A stretch of DNA of 64,000 nt from UBA7960 sp964348755 (GTDB lineage Bacteria; Bacteroidota; Bacteroidia; Bacteroidales; UBA7960). Made by a program: the position numbers and the translations under genes. This document shows positions 7,702-16,260 of the stretch, in pieces (the stretch's first letter is position 1; every line of letters begins with the position of its first letter). Where the stretch lies: contig CAYGDW010000008.1 in the NCBI GenBank assembly GCA_964348755.1, positions 1 through 64,000 of the forward strand, written 5' to 3'. Under the pieces are notes generated by a model. That model was not told the origin of the DNA and did not search any database. It worked only from the letters and a program-made list of their open reading frames with translations.

Positions 7702-10260
7702 CTAAATACTTTCCCGTTTTACGCGAATGCTCTCAGGAGCACCGAGATATGATGGCTTTAGGCCGCCTGTATCTATCAGAATTTTCTGCAACACTATGCC
7801 AGGATCCAGCACCCTGAAGCGTAGTGTATTCAAACCAGTTTGCGAAATGGTATGCCGTGTGGTTGTAATATTAATACTGTTGGCCTGCCACTGTTCCATA
7901 AGGTTCATGTCAAAGGTCTGGTTAAAATTAACTACTTGTTCAGGCCCACCATTAAACGATACCGCATATCGCAACCCGCGATTACGGTTAAAATTGAGCG
8001 TTGGCGAGACCATGACACTTACCTGAAAATCTCCGGTGGTTTCGAACCATATATCATATTCAAGATAAACCACATCCTGGGGTTGTGGATAAATATTTGA
8101 AGGAATAGTAGTAACAGCCGATAAGGTTTTGCCCATTTGAGGAATTATTTGCCAGCCGATATTACCAGGATTGTTTTTCCTATTAAAATGCTCGGCTTCA
8201 ATAGAAACAAACCCATTTGCTTCTTTAAACATGAGCTCAGCCTTGTTGGGCACTGGCGTGTTTACCCTAATCAATTGAGGCATAACCCTTTGGCGTGGTT
8301 GTTGCCAATAAGTATAGCCAATTCTTATCTGATCCATCATGTGAGGCCATTTGCCACCGGCAATTACCTGGTTGTAATGTATTGTAAGCAACGAATCGTG
8401 TATAAAGTGCTGCAAGGCCTTGTCGGCCCAATAGTTTGCCTCGGGGTTGTTATTTCGGGCCAGGTAGCGGTTTTTTGCCACTGCAAAGTACATTTCGTAA
8501 AGGTTTGCCATACCTTGTATTGGAAACAATACCAATTGGTCAAATGCATCGCGGTATTTTGCCGGCATTAGATAATGTACCCTGAAGGCTTCGATCAGCA
8601 GTTGCCTGTAGTCGTTGGTAACTTTTTCAAATTCATTGTAATTGTTGAGGCTGTATGTATCGGCATAGAGCAACTCTGGTGTAACCCTGCTGTTGTATTT
8701 TGAATAGGTATTGATAAGCCTGGCCGATTCGTGGGCAAAGTGGCCATCAAACTGTTCATTGGTAAATGCCAGGGTATGTTCAGCAAGGTTGTTGGCATTA
8801 AACTTTTCGGGGTTCCATGCCATATCCAGAAAAAAGGTAATGGGGTATTCCATGGGTTTAATATCGCCCACATTAACCAGCCAAAGCCTATCAACTCCAT
8901 GCCCCCAGGCAAGGTTCATTTGCTCCCATATACGTTGTATTTGTCTTACATTAAGCCATTTATAGTTTCGTGGGCCGCCAACATAATCGAAATGATAATA
9001 CATACCAAAGCCTCCGCTACGTGGTGGTGCGGCAGGGTCGGGCAACATTCTTATATTACCCCAGTTGTCGTTGGCATAAAGTATCATAACATCGTCGGGC
9101 ACTCGCATTCCACGTTCGTAGTAATATTGTACTTCTTTATAGAGTGCCCATACCTGTGGTGTTTCGCTGGCTGGGCGTCCGGTGGTTTCGGCAATTATGC
9201 GGCGCTGGTCGCGGACAATACGTTCAAGCAGGTCAATCATTACATTGTCGGCCATGGGCTCGTCGCCATCGCCTCGCATTCCGAGGGTAACTATGGTTTC
9301 GAAGTTCTTTTTGCGCTCAAAGCCAGTGCGCCAGAAATCGCGAAGGGTTCGCCCATTTTTGGTATAGTTCCAAGGGCCACTTCCGTAGCGCGACCACTCT
9401 ACATGGGCCCTTCCCATTGGTTCGTGGTGGCTGGTTCCGATTACAATACCCATTTCGTGAGCAAGGGCACCATTGTGAGGGCAATCATCGAAAAAAGCAT
9501 TGCCCCACATGGCAGGCCAAATAAAGTTGCCTTTCAACCGCAGCATAAGCTCAAATACCTTTTCATAGAACTTATGATTAAAACCTCCGAAGGTTGCCAT
9601 GCTCCAACCAGACAAGGCAGGGGCTTCGTTATTTATAAAAATACCCCTGAGCCTAACTTTTGGTTCTTCAGTAACATACCTTCCAGGTTTTAAATAAATG
9701 GTTTCTTTTGGGGCAACTGGCACATCGGCCCACCAATACCATGGAGATACACCCAGGTTTCTCGACAGGTCCAATATACCATAAAAGGTGCCACGCTTGT
9801 CGATGCCGGCAATTACAAATGCCCTTTCAATGCCAGGCATTGGGTTGTTTACCACCTGCTTCAGGTATATTTCACGCCTTCCAACCAGGTCAGTAACACT
9901 TATCTTTCGGCTGAGCACCAACTCGTCGATGATTGAAGATTGTCCGATGGTTCCGGCAATTATAACATTGGCATGCCCCGAAACTGAACCAGTGTAGATT
10001 TCAGGTTTTATGCCGGTAATATTAAAAATGTCGTTTTGAAAATAGCCTGCCATCCTGGCAACGCCAGGGTGGTCGTTTTCCGCAATAAGAATTGGGGCTA
10101 CCAGCCCTCCTTCGGCCAAAACAAAGCACTCTAAAGTTTTAGACTGGCTAAGATATCCGGCATGTGTCTGACCGGGTATATTTGTATGAATTAATGAATT
10201 GGAACCAAGCCTGTTGATATACGAAAAAACTACAAGTAAGCCAAGAAGTAAATATTTCAT
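7702..10260 (-). CDS. GH115 xylan alpha-glucuronidase
   Basis: Removes 4-O-methyl-glucuronic acid from internal as well as terminal xylose residues of glucuronoxylan, complementing GH67, which needs a terminal position. The 852-residue protein has an N-terminal signal peptide (MKYLLLGLLVVFSYI) and family hallmarks such as WPAMWGNAFF, GMRGDGDEPM and YANDNWGNIR in the catalytic barrel. It ends with the C-terminal beta-sandwich domain usual for GH115. No lipobox is seen, so it is probably periplasmic. It lies 139 bases downstream of GH10 and is closed by the hairpin at 7629-7676. Confidence 0.93.
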   Translation of the reverse strand: MKYLLLGLLVVFSYINRLGSNSLIHTNIPGQTHAGYLSQSKTLECFVLAEGGLVAPILIAENDHPGVARMAGYFQNDIFNITGIKPEIYTGSVSGHANVIIAGTIGQSSIIDELVLSRKISVTDLVGRREIYLKQVVNNPMPGIERAFVIAGIDKRGTFYGILDLSRNLGVSPWYWWADVPVAPKETIYLKPGRYVTEEPKVRLRGIFINNEAPALSGWSMATFGGFNHKFYEKVFELMLRLKGNFIWPAMWGNAFFDDCPHNGALAHEMGIVIGTSHHEPMGRAHVEWSRYGSGPWNYTKNGRTLRDFWRTGFERKKNFETIVTLGMRGDGDEPMADNVMIDLLERIVRDQRRIIAETTGRPASETPQVWALYKEVQYYYERGMRVPDDVMILYANDNWGNIRMLPDPAAPPRSGGFGMYYHFDYVGGPRNYKWLNVRQIQRIWEQMNLAWGHGVDRLWLVNVGDIKPMEYPITFFLDMAWNPEKFNANNLAEHTLAFTNEQFDGHFAHESARLINTYSKYNSRVTPELLYADTYSLNNYNEFEKVTNDYRQLLIEAFRVHYLMPAKYRDAFDQLVLFPIQGMANLYEMYFAVAKNRYLARNNNPEANYWADKALQHFIHDSLLTIHYNQVIAGGKWPHMMDQIRIGYTYWQQPRQRVMPQLIRVNTPVPNKAELMFKEANGFVSIEAEHFNRKNNPGNIGWQIIPQMGKTLSAVTTIPSNIYPQPQDVVYLEYDIWFETTGDFQVSVMVSPTLNFNRNRGLRYAVSFNGGPEQVVNFNQTFDMNLMEQWQANSINITTTRHTISQTGLNTLRFRVLDPGIVLQKILIDTGGLKPSYLGAPESIRVKRESI

Positions 10261-10399
10261 AGTTTCAGAAATATATTTTAGATTTTTAAATTACTTTGAA
10301 TTATTCCTAAACCCGGCACTCAAAATGTTAATGCTTTAGATGGCTTGTTTCAAAATATTGATTTGATTAAAAACACTTTATCAACAGCCAAAACATGAC

Positions 10400-11515
10400 T
10401 TAAAAGTTGATAACGCCAAAATATGCTTCTTTAGGATTGTGGTTTCTGTCAAAAAGCAGAGGATGATCAGTTCGGCCGGCTACAGGCCAGTTGTTAAGCC
10501 ATGACCCACCATCGTGCACACCCCAGAATGTAACATTTGTAATGCTGCTCTTGTGCCTCCTGAACACCCCAAAGAACCTGGCGTAAGTTGCTCTTTGCCT
10601 TAATGCAATTTCGTTTGTAAAGGCCTGGGTAGGTGCAGACTGGCTGGTGTAAATTGAAACATCGAGTTCGGTTATATGAATTTCGAGCCCCAGTGAAGCA
10701 TAGCGATTTATAGCATCTGTTAAATGGTCTGTCGAGGGCCAGTCAATATTATAATGCCCCTGCATGCCCATTCCATCAATCAGCCCTTGGGCTTTTAACC
10801 TTGAAATGAGCTGGAATATTTTTTCCCTTTTTGTCGGATCCGTTTCGCGGTAATCGTTATAAAACAATTTGGCATTGGGATCGGCTGCCCTGGCCGCCCT
10901 GAAAGCTTCAAAAATAAAATCCTCTCCTAAAATATTAAACCAGGGCGAACCACGATAAAAGCCAGAACCGTCGTCAATAACTTCATTCACCACATCCCAG
11001 GCATAAACTTTTCCGCGGTATCGCGAAACAACCGTGTTGACATGGTTTCTGAGCCTATGCAATAATACTTCTCTTGATACTGCCACTCCTCCGCTCTGAA
11101 AAACCCATGATGGGGTTTGGTTGTGCCAAATGAGCGTATGTCCTCTTACCTTCATTCCGTTTGCTAAGGCAAAATCAACAATCCGGTCAGCATTTGTCCA
11201 ACGGAAATTTCCCTCGGTAGGTTGCATGGCATCCCATTTCATAGCGTTTTCGGCAGTAATTGTATTAAAATGCCTCTTAATCAGTTCGACCGACAGGGGG
11301 TTGTCGAGCGCCGAGGGTTCGATGGCCACGCCAATATCAAAAATATTATCTTTAACAAAGTAATCTTTTAAACCATCGGTTGTAAGGCGATAATCGTTCA
11401 GGTTTAGCGGGCGGCGAGGCTTGTCGCCGGGGTCTGTTCCATTTTTGTTGCCGCAAGAGGTAATTGCCAGCACAACAGAAATTAGAAAGAAATACAATAG
11501 CAGCTTTAAATTCAT
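10400..11515 (-). CDS. GH10 endo-1,4-beta-xylanase lipoprotein (second copy)
   Basis: A 371-residue GH10 endo-xylanase with a lipoprotein signal (AITSC, Cys21) and a charged linker after the cysteine. The acid/base is Glu178 (WDVVNEV) and the nucleophile Glu283 (ITELDV). GHTLIWH and WGVHDGGSWLNNW match the family; the latter motif and PLLFDRN are shared with the GH10 at 2400-3545. It is the first catalytic gene after the SusCD/glycan-binding block, separated from it by a strong hairpin (11534-11570). Its position next to the surface binding proteins makes it the better candidate for the cell-surface xylanase. Confidence 0.95.
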   Translation of the reverse strand: MNLKLLLYFFLISVVLAITSCGNKNGTDPGDKPRRPLNLNDYRLTTDGLKDYFVKDNIFDIGVAIEPSALDNPLSVELIKRHFNTITAENAMKWDAMQPTEGNFRWTNADRIVDFALANGMKVRGHTLIWHNQTPSWVFQSGGVAVSREVLLHRLRNHVNTVVSRYRGKVYAWDVVNEVIDDGSGFYRGSPWFNILGEDFIFEAFRAARAADPNAKLFYNDYRETDPTKREKIFQLISRLKAQGLIDGMGMQGHYNIDWPSTDHLTDAINRYASLGLEIHITELDVSIYTSQSAPTQAFTNEIALRQRATYARFFGVFRRHKSSITNVTFWGVHDGGSWLNNWPVAGRTDHPLLFDRNHNPKEAYFGVINF

Positions 11516-11533
11516 TTTAGATTAGTAAAGGAA

Positions 11534-11570
11534 GGAAAAGCACCCGTGGCATCACCACGGGTACTTTTCC
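11534..11570 (-). terminator. Strong intercistronic hairpin between SGBP and GH10 genes
   Basis: GGAAAAG and ACCCGTGG pair with CCACGGGT and CTTTTCC across a CATCA loop, giving a 16-pair stem with one mismatch. On the minus strand it is followed by a pyrimidine-rich run. It sits in the 69-base gap between the 585-residue glycan-binding gene and GH10 and may be a partial terminator or mRNA stabiliser. Confidence 0.7.
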
Positions 11571-11584
11571 GGTTAAACTATAAA

Positions 11585-13342
11585 TTATTCAATGGTAAAT
11601 CTAATGTTGTCCACATTAAGACTAACCCTTTCGCCCACAATTTCGGGAATATTCCTTGCATCGACAAAAACAAACCCAAAAAGACGGTTGCGGTTTGGTT
11701 GCCAACGGGCGGTTCCTAATGGAGGGGCCGTTGCACTAAAAATAACTGCATCGGTTCCACCGCCACCCATAGTGTGAGTATTTATGCGGAATGAAGTCCA
11801 GGTATTTGGGTCGGCCGGTACTGTAAGCAGGGTTGCATAACCCCATGGGTTGTCGCCGGAAGCGCCAGCCAGGGCAAGCTTAATTCTCACGTTGCCGTTG
11901 CCATCTACAATTTGCGGCGGAACCTCGCTCAGGTTCAGGTCGAACTGAAGGAAAACACCTTGCGAAGAAGAGGTATAAAGCAGAAACCTGTCGGGGGCTG
12001 GGTGGGCAGCGGGAGCCTCAGGGAAAGCGGTACCACCGCCATCGCCTCTTATCCAGAACCTTGGCCATACATCGCCCGACTGGAAGGTTGCCGTTGTTCG
12101 GCCAAAGTTACCCTGTGGCTGGCCACTATCCACAATGGAAAGTGCCGACACGGTACTGGCTTGGTCCCATCCAGAACTGGTAAACCGGTGAGGGGTAAAT
12201 GTACGGTCGAAATCAACCAGCCAGAAATCGCCGGTAATGATAAATGGGGCGGATGTTCCGACAATACCATTGGCCGTAACCAGGTTTATAACACCGGTTT
12301 GGCTTCCGCCGATGCGAACGGTGAGGTTGGTAGCAGTTTGAGCCATTATTGTAACTGGGCTTGTGCCAAGCCTGGCTTCGGTAACCCTGTCGAATCCGGT
12401 TCCCGTAAGGGTAATATCCCGGGTTCCACCAACAATTTCAGCACCTTTTTGAGGAAAATAATTGGAAATAACCGGCAGATTTACCCTGAAATCGGTGGCC
12501 GACTGCGCAGTGCCATCTGGCACCGTGAGTATGATTCGCCCTGTAGTAGCACCCACTGGTACAGCTACAGTTAGCTGCGTTGGGCTTACAATTGTAAATG
12601 GAGCATTGATAGTCCCAAACCGAACCTGGGTAACCACGTTCATCATTGTTCCGTTTATGGTAACCACTGTACCAATATCGAGGGCAGCAATGTCGGGGGT
12701 AATTGAATTAATTACCGGCAAGGCAAGTGATAATTCAGTGGCACTAACTGCTTCGCGTACTTGTACAAAACCAAACTCAGTAAGGAAGTTATAAAACAGA
12801 CGAACAGAACCGCTTACCATTGCAGCAGGAGTTGTAATACTTATGGAGGTTGCAGATTTGTCGTTGAGGGTTGCCCGCAAATTGCCCACATAAACAGAAT
12901 CTACCCTGTTTAGCAGGTTACCAGTTATTACAACGGTTTGGTTTCGTCCTACAATGGCAGGGGTAAAAGAAATAATGTTTGGAACCGGAACCAGGTCAAC
13001 AGTAAAATCGGTAATAGAGCTGGTTACAGAGTTAGGCCTTATCAGCTTAATTTTTCCGGTTAAGGCACCCACTGGGATCTCAACTTTTATTTCTTCGTTG
13101 GTTTTCGAAATAATCAGAGCTTCACGGGTTGAGAAAGATACCTTGGATACATCGGCCAAACCCTTACCGGTAATTGCAACAATTTGCCCGGGGTGTCCGC
13201 TGGTTGGCGAAAAGGTAAACGGCGTTTCCAATTCTACTGGGTCAATTTTGAAAGGTGCACTTTCTTCGCAACCGGCAAAAAACACGGCCACCGCCAGTAA
13301 AATTATAAAGCCTGGGACTGTTATTTTCATAAATGTTCTCAT
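11585..13342 (-). CDS. IPT/TIG-repeat surface glycan-binding lipoprotein (SGBP-B-like)
   Basis: Predicted cell-surface xylan-binding lipoprotein in the SusE/F position. The 585 residues start with a lipoprotein signal (FFAGCEES), then about four IPT/TIG immunoglobulin-like repeats between residues 35 and 370. They are recognisable by recurring patterns such as SPTSGHPGQIV, PAIVGRNQTVVITG and GTVVTINGTMMN. A C-terminal binding module (about 375-585) follows. The tail ends in DNIRFTIE, like the neighbouring 401-residue protein, which suggests paralogy. The repeats probably act as a stalk lifting the binding module from the membrane. Start could also be ATG 13330. It lies 13 bases after its paralogue. 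Confidence 0.85.
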   Translation of the reverse strand: MRTFMKITVPGFIILLAVAVFFAGCEESAPFKIDPVELETPFTFSPTSGHPGQIVAITGKGLADVSKVSFSTREALIISKTNEEIKVEIPVGALTGKIKLIRPNSVTSSITDFTVDLVPVPNIISFTPAIVGRNQTVVITGNLLNRVDSVYVGNLRATLNDKSATSISITTPAAMVSGSVRLFYNFLTEFGFVQVREAVSATELSLALPVINSITPDIAALDIGTVVTINGTMMNVVTQVRFGTINAPFTIVSPTQLTVAVPVGATTGRIILTVPDGTAQSATDFRVNLPVISNYFPQKGAEIVGGTRDITLTGTGFDRVTEARLGTSPVTIMAQTATNLTVRIGGSQTGVINLVTANGIVGTSAPFIITGDFWLVDFDRTFTPHRFTSSGWDQASTVSALSIVDSGQPQGNFGRTTATFQSGDVWPRFWIRGDGGGTAFPEAPAAHPAPDRFLLYTSSSQGVFLQFDLNLSEVPPQIVDGNGNVRIKLALAGASGDNPWGYATLLTVPADPNTWTSFRINTHTMGGGGTDAVIFSATAPPLGTARWQPNRNRLFGFVFVDARNIPEIVGERVSLNVDNIRFTIE

Positions 13343-13355
13343 TCTTCAAGGGGTT

Positions 13356-14486
13356 TTAATCAGGAATAATAAACCGAATGTTGTCGAAAAATACGGTTTG
13401 CCCAAAGTTGGCATTGGCAGTTTGAGCTGGGGGCTGAATTTTCACCCCTCTAAGTTGGTGAAAAGGAGGTACCGTTCCAAATGGAGCACTACCGCCATAA
13501 CCCTGTCCCATTTCGGTGAAAGGCAACCTAATGGTTTGCCAATCAGTTGTAATGGGTAAGGTGCGGCCATACACAGGATGTGCAGCTCCAGCAGCCGGCT
13601 GTGGTTCAACCATTATGTTTAGATCCATATTGCGCGAAACCCTCAGATCGAGCGCCAGCACAATGTTGTTATTACTTTGGGCAGGTACCGTGGGCAAATT
13701 CTGGATGAAGAAATCCATATTACCACCCCAGCTAGTGTTGCGGTCGGCAATTTCGAGTGTCAGGAAATTGTTATTAGGAAACGGTCCCCTTACAATGGTG
13801 GGATTTTGAACATTCCCGTTTGGGCTCCAACTGGTGAAGAAAGGGCTGGTATCATCAAAATTATGAACCAGAACCACCTGACCAAGAATAAGATCGGCGG
13901 CACTTTCGGATATGCTTCCTGTAGCCGTATGCAAGCTAATGCGGCCTCCGGTTGATCCGGTTGGCATAGTAAACCTGAGAATCTGGTCGCTCACTTTGGT
14001 AAAAGTAGGAACCTCCAGTGTACCAACGAACACCCGGGTTGTAAGATGAAGCGCCCTTCCCATTAGGGTAATGACTGTACCCGGCCTTGCTGCTTCTGGA
14101 TTAACCATTTGTATTACAGGAGGAGATACAATTGCTAAGGCCCTTTGAGCCAAACCTTTGCCGGTAAAGAAAATATTTACGGTAATAACATCGCCAAGGG
14201 GTGATCCTTCCGGAACAAGCATTTTGAGAGTGTCGCGGGATGCCGTAAAAGAAATCGGAACATTCTCGGTATTGAGCATAATATGATACACCTCATTCAG
14301 GTTTGTGCCTACGAATGTAACTACTTGCCCGGGTTGCGCCATTTGGCGGTCAACTGAAGTAATCCGGTGATTCATGTCAATGACTCCCGGCTCCATAAAG
14401 GTTTCCTGTTCCTCGCAACCCCAAAAAAGTACAGGGATGGACAAAACCAGGAAAAATGCGAGTTGGAAAATATTTGATTTTTTCAT
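13356..14486 (-). CDS. IPT/TIG surface glycan-binding lipoprotein, shorter paralogue
   Basis: Second predicted surface glycan-binding protein, with two IPT/TIG repeats (about residues 20-175) and a C-terminal module of about 170 residues ending DNIRFIIPD. I chose ATG 14486 because it begins the signal peptide MKKSNIFQLAFFLVLS with lipobox LFWGC; the longer frame to 14561 would overlap susD. It differs from the 585-residue protein by having two fewer TIG units, so the pair may present binding modules at two heights above the membrane. It follows susD by about 25 bases, in the usual susCDE order. Confidence 0.82.
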   Translation of the reverse strand: MKKSNIFQLAFFLVLSIPVLFWGCEEQETFMEPGVIDMNHRITSVDRQMAQPGQVVTFVGTNLNEVYHIMLNTENVPISFTASRDTLKMLVPEGSPLGDVITVNIFFTGKGLAQRALAIVSPPVIQMVNPEAARPGTVITLMGRALHLTTRVFVGTLEVPTFTKVSDQILRFTMPTGSTGGRISLHTATGSISESAADLILGQVVLVHNFDDTSPFFTSWSPNGNVQNPTIVRGPFPNNNFLTLEIADRNTSWGGNMDFFIQNLPTVPAQSNNNIVLALDLRVSRNMDLNIMVEPQPAAGAAHPVYGRTLPITTDWQTIRLPFTEMGQGYGGSAPFGTVPPFHQLRGVKIQPPAQTANANFGQTVFFDNIRFIIPD

Positions 14487-14511
14487 TTGTTTCTTAATTA
14501 AAAGGTTTCCA

Positions 14512-16260
14512 TTAGGTACCATATCCTGGATTTTGTGGGAAAGGGTTGGTGGTAAGGTCAATCTGGCTTTGTGGAATTGGCCTGAGAACGTGGTGGTTCT
14601 GAATGGCAGTCCTTCCGGGAAGCTCAGGACTCAGTGTGCGGAGTCGGTGCAGCAACATTGGTACTCCTGCACTGTTACGTGTGCGCACCAGGTCGAACCA
14701 ACGCATGTATTCGCCGGCAAGCTCACGGCTTCTTTCATCAAGAATAAAATTTATACCCGCTTCGTGGTCGGTCATGCTGGGTGTTGAAGCTGTAATACGT
14801 GCAACAGCAGCGGCGTTAGCAGCATCAGAACGACCGGTTAGAAATGCGGCGCGGGTGCGTACTACATTGAGCAGGTTTCTTGAATCGGCCGGGCGGTTGA
14901 GGTACATTGCAGCTTCGGCAGCAATAAGGTAGGTTTCGGCAAAGCGAAACACAATAAACGGGCGAACGGAAGCATCGTTAACGCTTGGCCTGTCAATATC
15001 ATCGTATTTGCTCAGCGACGGGAAAATTGACAGGGCCTGCCTGGTGCCTCCCGGGCTTACATTATCAAAATATTCGGAGGGTTTAAATATGCGAAGCGCT
15101 TTAGCAGGTCTGTGGCTTTCAACCCCAGGGAGCCAAATGGCCGTGTCGCCGTTGGCAAAACCGGGTACCTCAGCACTGGCAGCATCATTTACCCTCCAAA
15201 GTGTCTGAAAGGTTTTATTATAACGGGTATCGTCGTTGCGCTCGTTAAAAGCAACTTCGAGCAGATAGTTGGTTGGCCTTACCCTGTGCCATGGGCGGCC
15301 ATTGGGAATATCTCTTACCAAACCTTTTACGAGTGCACCATAATTTGGCCTGTAAAAGAAGCTGCTCCGATTGTTTTTGTTTCCTGACACATCAGGGTTT
15401 ATATCGTTGAAAACAGGGTCGGTATTGCGCTGCACATTAAAAAGAATTTCGGCATTGTTTTCGTTGCGGGGTCTGTGCACATCGGCAAAATCGCGCAGCA
15501 GGGCTACCCCAAAGGTGCCAGCATTGTTTATAAGGTGCATGGCATTATCAAACGCACTCTGATAGTCGGTTGCTTTGCCTGCAATTGGGTGTGTTGCCCG
15601 GGTAAGATAAACCAACGAAAGCAGGTGGTAAGCCGACGCAGCTGAGGCACGGCCAGGCTCAGAGGCCCTTGCGGGCAGATCGTTCTTGGCTATTTCAAGG
15701 TCAGCAATTATTGCATCATACACGCTGGCAACAGGAGCTCTTTCGGCAGTAGTTCGGGGTACCTGGTTGAACTCGAGGTTTAGCACAAGGTCGCCATACT
15801 TTCTTACCATATTAAAGTACCACAAAGCCCTGATAAATCGGGCTTCGCCCATAACAATGGTGGCGCGTGCGGCTAACATACCCGAAGTTGGGGCAAACTG
15901 AACCACAGCATTGGCAGTATTTATGGCTGTATAACCCCAGTTCCAGGTGGTTCCTACCATTCCATTGGTAAGCAGGGCGCCCTGATCGTAAGTCATAATG
16001 GCCAGATTGCCATCAGGACCGCGCTGAAACTCATCGGTTCCGGGCACAGTCATAGTCATTGCACTTTCTCCGCCATAAAACAGGCGAAGGTCAGAGTATG
16101 CCGAAATCAAGGCTGATTCGACGCCAGAGGGAGTTTCAAGGTACTTGGCGGTAAGGAGCGAGCGTGGTTCCTCTTCCAGAAAATCTGCACAGGAGGATAC
16201 CAACAAACCAACCCCAAAAATTATAACGAGTTTAAAGAGTTTTTTCATTTCGGGTTGCAT
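14512..16260 (-). CDS. SusD/RagB-family glycan-binding outer-membrane lipoprotein
   Basis: Lid protein of the SusCD importer for xylan oligosaccharides. The 582-residue length, lipoprotein signal (GLLVSSCADF) and alpha-helical TPR-like composition with FLEEEPRS near the N-terminus fit SusD/RagB. The C-terminus has the typical RSREL, AGEYMRWFDLVRT and FPQNPGY elements. The first ATG overlaps the susC stop by one base (TAATG on the minus strand), indicating translational coupling; an internal ATG at 16248 could also be used. Confidence 0.95.
   Translation of the reverse strand: MQPEMKKLFKLVIIFGVGLLVSSCADFLEEEPRSLLTAKYLETPSGVESALISAYSDLRLFYGGESAMTMTVPGTDEFQRGPDGNLAIMTYDQGALLTNGMVGTTWNWGYTAINTANAVVQFAPTSGMLAARATIVMGEARFIRALWYFNMVRKYGDLVLNLEFNQVPRTTAERAPVASVYDAIIADLEIAKNDLPARASEPGRASAASAYHLLSLVYLTRATHPIAGKATDYQSAFDNAMHLINNAGTFGVALLRDFADVHRPRNENNAEILFNVQRNTDPVFNDINPDVSGNKNNRSSFFYRPNYGALVKGLVRDIPNGRPWHRVRPTNYLLEVAFNERNDDTRYNKTFQTLWRVNDAASAEVPGFANGDTAIWLPGVESHRPAKALRIFKPSEYFDNVSPGGTRQALSIFPSLSKYDDIDRPSVNDASVRPFIVFRFAETYLIAAEAAMYLNRPADSRNLLNVVRTRAAFLTGRSDAANAAAVARITASTPSMTDHEAGINFILDERSRELAGEYMRWFDLVRTRNSAGVPMLLHRLRTLSPELPGRTAIQNHHVLRPIPQSQIDLTTNPFPQNPGYGT

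Noticed and set aside
8731..9693. 320-codon open frame on the plus strand
   Set aside because: It is antisense to GH115, whose family motifs are unmistakable; the frame shows no domain, signal peptide or promoter.
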